Positions 23,701-36,044 of a stretch of DNA of 64,000 nucleotides are shown piece by piece. The position numbers and the translations under genes are program-made. The notes beneath the pieces were generated by a model. The model worked only from the letters and a program-made list of their open reading frames with translations, was not told where the DNA came from and did not search any database. This stretch comes from Pogostemon cablin (Eukaryota > Streptophyta > Magnoliopsida > Lamiales > Lamiaceae): the NCBI GenBank assembly GCA_023678885.1, contig CM042979.1, positions 21,009,513 through 21,073,512 of the forward strand. Reading direction: 5' to 3'. Each line of letters starts with the position of its first letter. The first letter of the stretch is position 1.

Positions 23701-26700
23701 TCATTTGTAGGGTATAGTTTTTTTATATAGGAAAACACCAATGAAACATGAGATATGTAACAGGGAATTCAACTTGGCTGGAATAACTTAGGAATAGAAT
23801 CAGTATTTCTAATTTGATTCTCATTCCTACGTTTGGTATGTTTTTTACAAATGAGAATATTAATTCCATAAGGAATGTATATTCCTTAAAATTGGGAATC
23901 ACGATTCCTCCCCCCATGGCTTTACCTATTCCCATGGTTCATGGAATCAAATATTTATTTTTATTTTTTATTTTTTATATAGCATAAGATACATTAATAA
24001 TTATAAATAATTTTTTTTATTAGACAAACTCTCTTATGAGACATTATATATGTGAGACGCTTTGTGAAACGTGTTAAAGTATGCTTATTATATAGATAAA
24101 GTATGTTTAATGATTGTTAAAGTATGTTTTCTAAAGTATGATAAATGATGAATTAAAATATGATTTTAGGGTGTTATAATATGATTCATTATTGACATAC
24201 TTTAACTACAAATAAACATACTTTACCTATATAATAAACATACTTTAGTAATGGGTCGATCCGTCTCACAAAAACCCATCTCACAAGAGAAATATCTCTT
24301 TTTATTATATCACAACCCTTTTTTTATAATCACGAAAATAAAAAATAAATTATTTTTTTTCATTTCACATATAATTTTCATATTAAAAAATTTAACATTA
24401 AATTATTTACAAAAAATATTAAATTATTTAAAAATTTAAATAAAAAATTCTTATAGTTTAATACTCATTATAATTAAAATTATATAAGAAAAATAAAATT
24501 TAGTAAAAGAAATAAATTTAAAATATAAAAATTTATATAATTAATTAAATCTTTATTCTAAATATAAACTATTAAATTATATAAAAAGTATTATATAAAT
24601 TAATATTATGTTTGAATTGATTACACACAAATATTAAATATAAAATTTAACTTTATTTATATAAATTTTTTTAAAATTAGATACATTTTTTTATTTAAAT
24701 TACAAATATTATAAAATTTAATTTTAATTTTACTCATAATTTTTTATTAATATAATTATTAAAATATATTAATTTTATTAAAATTTAAATTAATATAAAA
24801 TCAAATAGTAAAATTTGAATTAAGTTAATTAATGTATTTTCTGTTACCTGAGTTATTCCTGATCAATATCAATCATGAGAATAATTATATTCAGAAAAAA
24901 TTACTTTTAAGTACACACTTTGTACCCATAATTACTGTGAGATACATTGATTAAAAAAATTACTCTCACGTACAAAATATTAAAGTAAAATATCAAATAT
25001 AACCCTAAACCCATACACTTTTAAACCACAAAAAATAAACCCCTCACCCACCCAACGCCACCGGACCGTCGCCGACCAGTCGTCGGACCACCGCCGAACT
25101 CCCGCCAGACCGCTGCCGGCCGGTCGCCGGACCTCGCCGGACTACCGCCGCCGGACCTCAAACACTTTTTTTACTGCACACACTTTTGCTGGACACGAAT
25201 TTTCATGTTGCACACAAACATTTATGTGCAGCACATTGTAAGGGTAATATTGAAATATCACTGTATATTTTTGTAGTTAGTAGTAATATATTTGTATGTT
25301 TGTATCTCATAGTAATAAAGGAATTTTTAATGTACCTAGTAGTAAGTACCCTATTGTCATTCCTTTCCCAGTTCTATCCCATCATAATTTCATTCCATCA
25401 TACTAATTAAGTCGTTAGTGATTTAATAAGGAATGGAATGATAGTGGGAATGTAGTGTAGAGGAAATTGAATGAAATCTGGTTATAAAAAAATTGAAATA
25501 AAAAAATACATTAGTACATTAGATTCATTATTGGTAGAACCAATTAAGAGGCTCATCCATATCATGTTTATTCTCACTGCAATCGTGCCAATCACCAATC
25601 TGGTGGCTATATAAGAGCTTCTTTGAGAGAGAGAGCCATTTGGCATTAATTATGTTAATCCATAATAATAAACTAGCTCCTAAATAGAGGTCAAATAAGA
25701 AGACAGAGTAGAGAACAAGGATTATCCCAGAATATTTCTTGTGTTATCTATAAGCAGCTTAATGCTTGACGGGAGACATACCTGTGTCGCATAATCATTT
25801 TACTTCCTACTATTAACACATACTAGTCTTAATTTACAATATCAACTTATCAATTTGGTCCATCCTCCCAACAAACCCGAAATGGAGAACCAATTCAACT
25901 CAATAGAGAATGATTATTCAATGGAGAAGATCAACTCACTTTCTGACATAGTCTCGGAGCAATAATCTAGGTTCAACAAACTGGACAAGCTAGATGAGAT
26001 GCACTCCTAACCACTAGAAAAAAAGGGAACGAAACGGAATTGTGGGGTTTCCCAAATCAATAATTTGGGAGAAACAAACACTCGAAAACTTCTCCAAGAA
26101 TATTCTCCAGATTGGACCATTGCCAATAATGGTACCAAATTTTAACATGAGTGACCCCATATCATTGACCACCAGAGAGTAGATGTACTTTCGAATCCAA
26201 GGCACAAGAAAGATATTAAAGGTGGAATAAACTCTTGTTTAGATTGAGGGTGCGACTTTTAGTTGGGTTTATTGGGTGACTGAGAGATCTCCCAAAATGA
26301 CTAGGAGCCTACTAACGTTTGAATTGCTAAGAAGATATATAGGGAATCTTTTAACAAATTCTTTTGGAGATATCGCAGCAACAAGACAAACTGGAAGTAT
26401 AGATGAGTATATTGATGAATTTGCAGCTCAAATGGCCCTTGTTACGCGTATCACTAAGGTTTGGGTCTTACTCAATGTATTAGAAGGAGAGGTCCAAGTG
26501 CTAATTAGATCAAAAGAACTATGTATTAGCTAGGGAGATTGAACAAGAATCTGAATTCATCACAGGGATCAATTCATGCAATGCAAATTTGGGATGCCAA
26601 TGGGCAAATAGGCCAGTCCAAACATGTTATTTCAAAACCTTTGACTGACAAAATGACAAATATGGTTGGAGAAGGCTCAATTATGCAATCATCAGAAAAA

Positions 26701-29700
26701 TAGGAGCGAAACTATTTTTTCAAGTAGATTCCTCAATACTCATAAATTGCGGCCTCTGTTTCAAATGCAAAGAGCTTTACCACACATTGCATCATTGTAA
26801 GGGAAAATCTATTTGACTGCTGATTGTAGGTGAAGAAGAAGAGGACATGGTTGATACACATGAGTAGAAATGCTTGGGGAAAGAAAGTTGTCCAAAGGTC
26901 TAATCATCCAAGAAATGGTGCACTCTAAATTTGCAGCTACAGGTTTAGAAAACCCCCCAAACTATGAAGTTGAAAAGGTTAATCAACTGAATGGAGGTTT
27001 AAGTCATGATCAATAGCGGATCAAGCCACTTCTTTATATTCAAGGTGGCAACGCGAGTATGTCTCAATGTTAAGCTATGTTTTATTCCATATGTAATCAA
27101 GTCAGAAACTTCCTCATCATCGGCAGTCTCAGAATTAGATACAAGTCAGGAGCTCGACTTGTAATTATTATTGGATGCTTTTTCGAAAGTTTTTCACGAT
27201 CTCAAAACACTTTCCCACAATGTCCTAAAAACATCGTGTTCCACTGAAACCCAATAAGGCATCAGCTGGTCTGAAAGTCTAATAGGTATGGACATTTGCA
27301 GAAACAGAAAATGGAAAGATGTGTAAAAAAACGCTAACCGCTGGAATTTTGCAAACAAGTTACATCCATTTTCAAGCCCGTTTCAGTTGGTACAAAAAAG
27401 GATAGGAGCTGGTTTTCTGCACTAATTACAAATAACTCAGAAAGGTTATAATCCCACATAAATACTCAATTCCATTCATCAAAGAGAAGCTAGACAAGTA
27501 AAATGGCTCTCGTTTCTTCAATAAGCTAGACTTGCAAACGCTTACCATCAGATTCGACCGCTCTAGAAGATCTTCCAAAAATGGCAATTCGAATACATTC
27601 TTGGCATTATGAGTCTATGAAAATGCCATTTGGCTAGCATTAAATAACACCTCATAATAATACTTTAAATTTATATAACACAAAATGGTAACACTTTTTA
27701 AATTATTATGATATGTAACATTTTTGTAACACTTTTTATATAAATAACACACACATATAACAATTTTCTAACATGTAACACATGCATATAACACTTTTAT
27801 ATATATAACACATTTTATGTAAAACTTTTACAAAGGTAACACTATAATATAACATTATACATAAGTAAAATTTTTAAATAACACTTCTACATACATAAAT
27901 TATTTACATAACATTTTAAAATAATATTTTTAATACTCCATATTTATAAGATGAATATTAATTAAAATTTTATATATCACATATATTTTTAAAAAATTAC
28001 ATATTTTTTATTTTATTTTTAAAAAAAAATTGAATAAATTAGTTTAATGTAATTATATAATACAAAATATATATAGTTCATTACATAAAATATATTTTAT
28101 TTTAATATATATTATTTAAAATCAAATTACAAAATTAAAAAAAAATATTTAAAAAATTATTTTAAATTATATTTACTACCATTTTCTGTTAACTGTTAAA
28201 ATGTTTAAATACCAAATTTTATTTGAAAATGAAAGAAAAAGAATTTGAAATATATAATAAAATAAATATTTAATGTTTGTTAAGATTGATGGACTAGCTA
28301 AGTTGGTAGATGAAACACATTATAACTCATAGGTCATGGCTTCAAACCTAAGCAAACGCAATTAACAAGGGCAACAGCGACACCCCTAAAAGTGTTACAT
28401 ATTGTCCATAATAACACTATATATTAATCTATTAGATAATATTTTTCGTTTTTTTTATGAAATCTTGGTTTACTATGCAAGATGGTCGAACCATCCACAA
28501 CATCTCCACATTGTAATTGCCATAGTAAAAAGTACTCACTCTATCCCAATAAGCAAACAATTTCTAATTTACTTCCATCGCAAATAGGGTTGGGAAAAAA
28601 TACCAAAATTTCGGTATACCGCACTTATTATATCGGAAAATACCAAATTTATCGAAATTTTTGGTAAGGTATGATAACATATTGAATATTTTAGTACAAT
28701 AAAGGTATGCAAAATTTCAAAACCGAGATATTTCGGTATATACCGAAATATCGTAAATTATTTTAATAATCCCAAATAAGGATGGAAAAAAATACCAAAA
28801 TTTCGGTATGCTGCACTTACTATATCAGAAAATACCAAATTTATCGAAATTTTTGATAAGGTATGATAACGTATTGAATATTTTAGTACGGTAAAGGTAT
28901 GCAAAATTTAAAAACCGAGATATTTCGGTATATACCGAAATACCGTAAATTATTTTAGTAAGGTAAAAATAAACCTTTAATAATTTAAAATTAGTGACCA
29001 AATCAATAAATCTAGGGTAATTTTGGAGTATATTCGATGCACGAACAAACCATAAGATTTATAGTTTTAAATTTATAATATAATTGTAATTATATAAATA
29101 TTTTAAACTTTAATCTAAGAGTATGTATTAATTATTACTAACCTAGAACTTAGTGACACAAATTTTATAGGTTTCAGATACACCCGGTGCACCATGATTA
29201 GACTTTTAAATTTATTATGTTTTATTAATGTTTTTAAATTTAAAGAATTTTTATTTCCCATATTGTTTGTAATTTATGGATTTTGTAGATATTTATTTTA
29301 CTCAATTTCATTGTGGTTTATGGTGGATTATTGGGATTTTGTTGTTATCTTCTTTAAATTTATGATGTTTTTAAACGATATATAAGATAAGTACATGTAA
29401 AACGACATATCAATCGTTCAATATTTACGGTATTTATCGAAATAATCATACGGTGAGGTATACTGAAATTTCAATAAGCAAAAGGTATATTTACCTTGTA
29501 TGTATTCATTCTTTCCATTGTTGTAATTCGTTTGTTTTCTATATATTGAATTGAATAGCATACCTCTCATTACTTTCGTGGTGAACAACATAAACCCTCA
29601 ACATGGTATCAGAGCCCATGGTTAACAAAGGTCTAGGGTTCGAACCTCACTGCCACCAATTTATGAGAAAATTCCACATGCAAGGCTTGAGGCAAAAATT

Positions 29701-32498
29701 AACCCCGCCTGCATGTGAGGGGGTGTGTTAGAGTGACTTGATTAAGTATTAAACAACTCTCCTCTCTATCAGCTTAAGCTTTTAGATGAGGTGGTCATTA
29801 ACAGCAACCTATTATTATTGAATGTGATGTGTCGAGTCGTGGTGTATGAGAAGTGTTAATGCAATATGCAAAACCCAACAAAGTATGCTTATGATCAAGA
29901 ATTGATGGCTCTAGTCCTTGCCATACACTATTCAAGACAAAATCGTGATAGGCAAAAAGTTTGAGGTCTGCAGCGACCAAGTAATCATCACCACCTTCAG
30001 CAACGAATCACCACACCTGCCCATCAGACTTCGATTGCTAAGCTCATTGGTTATGATTTCAAAATTAAAAATAAAAAAGAGCTAGAAATTGGCTGCTGAT
30101 GCAAGCTTGTCTTGACAAGATGACGAGGGAGAACTTTCAGTAGTTTTACTTCCTCAATGTGATGAGGTGTTACGGGTATTAATAGATAATCTCACAAGAG
30201 CTCACCAAATTATACAACGATCAGCAAACAAACACTGAAGGGATATGAGTTTTCAAGTGGGTGACAAAGTTTTTCTAAAGCTACAACATTCATTCTCTTC
30301 AACCACAAGAAATTTCCAAACTAACTCCACAGAATTAGCCTTATCAAGATCACAGTAGTGGTGGGAGCAATGACTCATCGCCTAAAATTACCTGACTCTT
30401 CCCGTGTTTACCCTATATTTCACAAAACTCAACTAAAGTCCATGGCAGGGAATGTCAATCCAGAAAACATATTGCCTTTAATCTCATCACGAATGAACCT
30501 GTCTTTGAATCTGAATGCATCATGCAATCTCATTCAATGAGGCGAGAATATGACAAAATGACTCATTGGTTAGTTAAGTGGTATGACAAATTAGAGGATA
30601 CTACTCGAATAGATGTTGCATATTTTTGTGGGCAATGCACTGCTAACACTACTAATTCCAGCAAGGAATAAATTGATTGAAGCAATCAAGGGACCATTCT
30701 ACCATGATTATTCTCAATGCAATCACGCTTATCACCAACTTAGTGGCTATAAGTTTATTTGACAGCAACAATAATTATTTTAATTCCATATAGATTTTAA
30801 AATAAGGATTATAAATAAGAGGGTAGAGTAAATGAGGAGGATCATTCCAGAATATTTCTTATATTTCTAATGATAGATAAATATTTTTTTTATTAAATCA
30901 CCAACCACCTCCTAAGACCAGTATAAAATTAACACGTTATTCTTGCGTTGAGATCTTGAATGTAGCAGTAAAGGAAGAAAAGTTACCATTTATTTTCTCA
31001 TATTGGTTAACTATTAATAAAGTAAAGAAGTAGACATAGTAAATTGAGATTGGTATGTGAACAGATGAAAATAAGGATTTGAATATGATGTATCTATCAT
31101 CTCCATTCCCCAACAAAAAAAAAAAACTTTTAATTGTGGATCTCCTTATCTTCCTCTCATAGCAGAGGTTTTAATTGGGACATAGAACGTAATTTTATAA
31201 ATTAATATATACTCTCTCCGTCCCCCCAGTGTATTTTACACTTTCCTTTTTCATCCATCCCTCAAAGTATTTTACACTTTACTTTTTCTAAAAGTTGTAA
31301 AAAATACACTAATAATACCCACTTTTTACACACATTTAAACATAATACTCACTTTTTCACATATCCCAACAACTTTACACACTTTTTTCATTAAACTAAT
31401 TTAAATATTTCTTCTCTTTCTTACTTTATGTATAAAATAACAAAAATTTTCTTAAACTTCGCGCACAACATTACGTGAAGTACTTCGGGGAACGAAGGGA
31501 AATAAATGCCAATATGCATCACAATTTACTCCAACAACTACAATAAGAAGAATCTTGAAACTTACAGCAAATCTCAGGAGAAGACATGACTTGCCAACGC
31601 CTGAATCTCCAATTAAAAGAAGTTTGAACAAGTAGTCACTGCAAGAGACAACACAAACGACAAATGAGTTATACGTAAAATCATTACAGATGTTAAGATG
31701 CATGAAATGTAAAATTCAGAATGTACAGATAAATGGATAGTAGAAAATAACCTCTAAGATGTTAAAATATTAGCATGATTTATGTGGTGAACATAATACT
31801 TTTAAGTAGAAAAGTTAAAGGGGATATATTTTTCCAGAGAATTGAATAAAACAATTTTATGTGAAGCATCATAACCAATCAGAGGGTGAGTTGTAAGTTA
31901 TTATGTGTATTTGATATGTATAGAGCAATTAACTAAATATGAATTTAATGAGTTCCAAGTCCTCAAAAATAACTTTTTATAGCGTTAACATTCATTGGCT
32001 GACAGAGATTAATAAACATGCTTAGGAGTTGAGAGACAATGTGTTATCAAAAAGCACCAAAATGTCTAAATACTGCCCATAGCCCAATAAGGGTGACTAG
32101 GAGAACCTAACTGCATATAACAGGAAAACAACCAAGATGTAGTTAAATTTCATCAACACATATAAACAAAAAAAATTGATATATATATATATATATATAT
32201 ATATAAGAATAAATTAAAACTTAAAATTACCATAATCTTTGCCAGACAAACGATCAAAGGATTCAAAGACATAGGATCAATAGAAGAAAATCGACGGATC
32301 TAACATGGGATCCGACATAAAATAGTAAGATAATTCACAAAGTATTAACCAACACCAGCGTGGAACAACAGGAATAGGAAATTCCAATTCCCCAAAACAA
32401 AAGCAAAGGAAAAATAGAAAAATAAACTAGAAATCGCAATAATTCTTTTCACTTGTCAGAATCGAAAAGAGAAGAGAGATTTACTATTCTGGATTCAT
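20749..32498 (-). CDS. RABD2: RABD2-type small GTPase (Rab1/Ypt1 class), complete
   Basis: Eight coding exons on the minus strand: 32485-32498, 31566-31638, 23050-23097, 22933-22980, 21622-21693, 21386-21541, 21190-21293 and 20749-20845. They sum to 612 bases, i.e. 203 codons plus TAG, the usual RABD2 length. All introns have GT..AG ends. Visible motifs are the P-loop GDSGVGKS (residues 15-22), the switch I threonine in YISTIGVDF (T40), WDTAGQE (62-68), NKCD (121-124), ETSAK (149-153) and a C-terminal GGCCSS for double geranylgeranylation. Family knowledge: RABD GTPases regulate ER-to-Golgi vesicle traffic at the Golgi membrane. The residues in [11 protein letters not shown] and the tail [11 protein letters not shown] are closer to RABD2A than to RABD1, which starts MSNEY and ends differently. 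No stop, frameshift or lost catalytic residue is seen. The one oddity is the TE-filled second intron. The first coding exon has only 14 bases. Confidence 0.96.
24029..24291. mobile_element. MITE with long inverted repeats built of AAAGTATG words
   Basis: The left arm CTCTTATGAG..GTGAGACG..GTTAAAGTATGCTTATTATATAG and the reverse complement of the right arm match in order over about 100 bp, so nearly the whole element folds into a hairpin. No coding capacity. It is in RABD2 intron 2. Confidence 0.7.
24895..25366. mobile_element. Inverted-repeat element with a GC-rich core
   Basis: About 110 bp at the left (ATTACTGTGAGATACATTGA, then ATATCAAATATAACCCTAA) matches the reverse complement of the right end (ATTACTATGAGATACAAAC, then ATATTTCAATATTACCCTTA). 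Between them, 25040-25165 is an island of CCGCCGGAC and GTCGCCGGACC words in an otherwise very AT-rich intron. It resembles nonautonomous Mutator-like elements that carry GC-rich passenger sequence (inference). Confidence 0.5.
28290..28400 (+). mobile_element. tRNA-derived SINE-like fragment
   Basis: An A-box-like TAGCTAAGTTGG (28295-28306) and a B-box-like GGCTTCAAACCT (28338-28349) lie at pol III promoter spacing, in a stretch not explained by the surrounding gypsy element. Short and diverged. Confidence 0.4.
28581..28965. repeat. 192-bp tandem duplication with a GGTATATACC palindromic core
   Basis: The block beginning CAAATAGGGTTGGGAAAAAA at 28581 recurs at 28773 with only scattered differences. 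Each copy contains the dyad TTTCGGTATATACCGAAAT. The TACCAAAATTTCGGTAT words look like the ends of hAT-type elements, and similar words recur near 29430-29480, so both copies may be the end of one larger insertion. Confidence 0.7.
29590..29803 (+). mobile_element. TRIM-like element fragment (LTR end, PBS, short interior, 3' LTR)
   Basis: TGGTATCAGAGCC near 29605 is a near-perfect initiator-Met primer-binding site following an LTR-like end. After about 100 bp without coding content comes a purine tract (GTGAGGGGG) and a 78-bp terminal block starting TGTTAGAGTGACTTGATTAA (29726) and ending GGTCATTAACA (29803). This arrangement is that of terminal-repeat retrotransposons in miniature. The 5' LTR is only partly recognisable. 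Confidence 0.55.
31212..31501. mobile_element. Stowaway-type MITE near the RABD2 exon 2 donor
   Basis: Left end CTCTCTCCGTCCCC preceded by TA; right end the imperfect inverse CGGGGAACGAAGGGAA. About 290 bp, inside RABD2 intron 2. Confidence 0.65.
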
Positions 32499-32900
32499 GA
32501 TTGAACACGTCGATTCGATAATGCGAGTCGGAATATTCTCCTTCCGACAGTCAGAGATTGTTCGCTAACCAGAAACTGCGTCGGAGGAGTTGTCAGTGAG
32601 AGAAAAACGTATTTCGCTCCTTTGCTATTAATAGAAAATTAGAAAGAAAGAAATAGAAGCATTAATGCGCTTATAAATAAAGCATACAGAGAGACACATC
32701 GGAGTGGTGAACGGACGTCGGGGGAAATTGGTATTGATGATTTGTTTGTTAACACTCAAGTGGTTACACGCAACATGCGGATGGATGCCACAATGGAAAT
32801 TCAAATTTAACATGCTTTCAGGTGACATGAGATTTGAAAAATGTCTCTTGAGCTGCCAATTGGAGATAGGGATTGGATTCTACTCCGTATCAATTTGAGC
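32499..32900 (-). promoter_or_regulatory. RABD2 5' leader and promoter region
   Basis: The sequence upstream of the RABD2 start codon (higher coordinates) is moderately GC-richer up to about 32620, consistent with a leader, and becomes AT-rich beyond. No TATA box can be chosen with confidence. The 66-codon minus ORF at 32628-32828 has no recognisable content. Confidence 0.4.
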
Positions 32901-33316
32901 TCCCAATTGTATATTGTGTGGTTCAATTCATGTAAATGAATTTTAAAATGAACATTATTGATTGAGAATTGAAAAGGCCAATCAAATCAAACCGGTTGAA
33001 ATTCATATTTTTCTACTTTGCCTATGGTTGAAAGGCACAATTACAAAGATTGAAAAATATAACCCAACATAATATATTTTAAGATAATTAATACTTCCTT
33101 CCCAACTTATTCTTCACCGGAAGATACGGAATGTAAAAAAAGTTATATTTTAACTAATTTTATTGACTTTTGGAGAGTAATGTAATAGTTTTAGGTAATA
33201 AATAAATTATAAGTATGTTTTGTGTGTTAGGTAGGAGTGGTGAAATTGTAATTATAAGTATGATATTAATTTATGTAACACTTTTTTAAATATAGTAATT
33301 TATTAAAAATGTTACA

Positions 33317-33318
<2 letters not shown>

Positions 33319-33374
<56 letters not shown>
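33319..33374. repeat. (TA)n microsatellite
   Basis: An unbroken TA run of about 28 units, about 0.8 kb upstream of the RABD2 start codon. Shorter TA runs lie at 32179-32204 (RABD2 intron 1) and 42248-42275. Confidence 0.95.
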
Positions 33375-33377
<3 letters not shown>

Positions 33378-34854
33378 GCACTATTGGGGACATATATGTC
33401 CTTTTCATTTTCCCGCCAAATAGTCGGTTTTTATATTAGGAATGTTTTAGATCAATCTTAACCGTTTATTATTTTAAACTAATTAATCTCAGTCCTTAGA
33501 TCACTGTAATCCTCATTGTTTTAATAAATTATGTTGAAATAAATATTATTTTAGTATTATATATATCTAATAATTTGAGTGAAAGCCCTTCCATATTATT
33601 GTTTTTTGATTGCGTGTAAATCTCCTCATTTTGATATTTTTATCAACTTTTTGACTTGGTTTTTAGAGCAGTGTGATTTTCTGCATATCCTAAAATCAAA
33701 ATAAAGTCAACAAGACAATCACATCACTTAAATAAATTATTTTGCGTCGATTCGTCTGCTTGATTTTCATTGTTCTTTGTTTTCAACATAAGGGTTCCAC
33801 TTCTTTATCTTCTTCAACAAATCTAGTATTGGTTCCCATTCCAAAAACAGGGAATTGCATTTTCCTTTGAGATTCCATAATTTTTGATCTGGATATTATT
33901 TTTGTTCCTTATCTTTTTATTTTATTACAAGATACTAAACTGAACAGTTCTTCCTAATTATTTCAAATCTAAGTAAATCTCCCATAATTGTCAGAGTTTT
34001 TTTTATCGATTGATTTGGCAATTTTTTTAATTCTTTCATTATTTATGCTAAATCTTTTTAATCATCCCGACAATTGTGGATATCGCTAGATCCCCCCAAA
34101 TCAAATTATCTCAATAAACTTCGAGGTAAGTTTTATTGTTGTTTGATATAAAAGTGTGAATTATTGTATCAGCTGTCCATTTAATGTATATAAGTAGTGG
34201 ATAAACAAGTAATTCTTTTTTCTGTTGAATCTGTCATTAAATGGGTGCCCATAAGTAAAGATTTCATTATTTCTCCAACTTTCCCTATCTTCTATAGTCA
34301 GTAAAGATTTTAATGCATAATACTCATTTCTAGATTACAAGGATGTAATGCTCTTTTATATATAGAAAATTGATCTTTTCTTATACGAAGTAGTCACTGT
34401 GATTCTTGCTCGATGATTATGTCGACCCAACTCTCTCTCTCCTGCAATATATTCTTTAAATCCCAAAACCCACAAGAGAATGTATTTTTTTTTGCAAATA
34501 CGATGACAGACAATGTTTACTTAACACAAGGTCATTAAATTTCTTTTTTAATATTTCATCTTATCTATTGTGATTTTTACTGGTAATAGGGATTATAAGA
34601 CTATTATTTTGTTTAGGTTAAATGAAATCAATTGATGAAAATCGTCCGAATAGATGTAAGTCAGTTTACTGTTTAGTTTACTGTTTATTTATTTTATTTT
34701 TCTTAATTTTCGTGTGAAATCTATATTTGTTTGGGCATCTTGCTATGAAAATTATTTCCATACAGATATATGAATAGATGTATTCCAATTTTTTTTTTAT
34801 GTATTTCATTTTAAATCTGTAATCTAAAATTCTGATAATAAACATTATGTACAG
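33375..34854. other. AT-rich intergenic stretch upstream of the B3-like remnant
   Basis: No gene supported. A GAGGTAAGTTTTATTG word near 34123 is a good splice-donor match and the preceding stretch could be an untranslated exon of the plus-strand B3-like remnant, but there is no way to confirm this here. Confidence 0.3.
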
Positions 34855-34961
34855 GAATTAGTGAATTGACGTGTTCTGATCAGGATTTCATAGAATACAT
34901 TGTTAGATTCTACAATACTCTTGATGGTTTCATGCTTGAATACTCTCCAATGTACTCTAGT

Positions 34962-36044
34962 TAGGGGTGTGCATCGGTACAAAACCGAACCAAACCGAAT
35001 CGAATAGTAAAAACCGAACACCAAAATTTTAAAAAATATGAAAAGTAGTGGAACTGCCGAACTGAAATCGAACCGAAATTTCGGTTCGGTACGATATTGC
35101 CGAATTAACTTGGGAAAAAACAGATGTCCAGTGAACAACCCAATTATCAAATCTCAAGCAGATGTCCAATGCTTAAGATGCAACTTACAACAACAAACCC
35201 ACTAAGAAAAAATATTGTATTGATAAATTAATATTTAATAATTTGCACAGTTGCACCCACCATTCTCAAATCTCAATCACTTCAAGATTGTAAAAATTAA
35301 TTCTCACATATGTAATGTACTACAACACTTCAAAAATGTACAACACTTGGTACATTCAATCTTTTACATATAAGATAGAACGAACGGTTACTTCGAGGAT
35401 AAATTACGAAAAGAAAAAATAGGGTCTTTCGCTTTTATGCTTCAAAGGGGTGATGGATACGACTGCATTTCAAGAATCACCGGCGACGACGATGCCCAGA
35501 AGAGCGAAGAGAAGACAGAAAGAGAGGTTGAATGGGGACGGGGGAATACTTACCAAGAAGAGATAGGGTGGGATGGTGGTGAGTGACGGCGAGGTTGGGC
35601 ATGAGAGAATGGTCGCCGCTGCGTGGGGTGGTGGGCTGGGTAGCAGCCGTCACGCCGTGTGCCGATAGGCGATGCTGGGAATCGCGGTCGAGTGGGAGTT
35701 GGTGGTGGTGGTGACTAGCGGCGAGGAGGCTGACTAGGGCTGGGGCTGATTGGGGGTGGGGTGAGGGTGGGGGGTGGGGATCTCAATTTCAGATTTACGT
35801 TAAAGGCAGAAGATGGAATGAAATTAGGGCAGGGGGCTTCCTATTTATATGGGATCAAATTTAGTTCGGTTTTTTTTTGGTTTCTCGGTTTTTTAAAGCC
35901 CTAAACCGACACCGAACCGAACAATCAATTTTTTATTTTTTAAAAACTGAAATCGAACCAAATTTTTAAAAATCGAACTGAATTGATCGGTTTAGTTCGG
36001 TTCGGTCAGTTAATTCGGTTTTTTCCATTTTTTGCTCACCCTTA
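34962..36044. mobile_element. Nonautonomous hAT element, 1083 bp, perfect 8-bp target duplication
   Basis: The ends are TAGGGGTGTGCATCGG and, in reverse complement, TAAGGGTGAGCA. They are flanked by ACTCTAGT on both sides (34954-34961 and 36045-36052). Sub-terminal parts are rich in AACCGAACCGAA and GGTTCGGT words. The middle (35440-35780) is GC-rich and G-biased, unlike its flanks, and has no transposase. Confidence 0.92.
35752..35779 (+). other. G-quadruplex-capable G-run cluster
   Basis: Five runs of three to six G separated by one to three bases lie within 28 bases, near the right side of the hAT interior. Confidence 0.75.

Larger units (their letters stand above)
25558..30875 (+). mobile_element. 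Ancient Ty3/gypsy copy inside RABD2 intron 2
   Basis: Similar LTR-like ends are seen at about 25558-25755 and 30699-30875; both carry CA.TGCAATC..C.ATCACCAA, a TGGCTATA word and CCAGAATATTTCTT. Between them lie, in order and badly decayed: a gag capsid fragment (26276-26533, [15 protein letters not shown]), a zinc-knuckle remnant near 26750-26815, a protease-like stretch near 27000, RT fragments at 27380-27640, then after foreign inserts an RNase H end (about 29870-30110) and a C-terminal chromodomain-like end (30230-30660). The element is antisense to RABD2. No long frame survives, so it is far older than the 11570 copy. Confidence 0.75.
23098..31565 (-). other. RABD2 intron 2, about 8.5 kb and filled with mobile elements
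   Basis: The donor GTAAGT lies directly after exon 2 (31565 downwards) and the CAG acceptor before exon 3 (23098). The intron contains, in window order, a MITE, a long-inverted-repeat element, an antisense gypsy element with nested inserts, and a Stowaway element ending only about 64 bp from the exon 2 donor. The other RABD2 introns run from tens of bases to about 1.24 kb. Confidence 0.9.
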
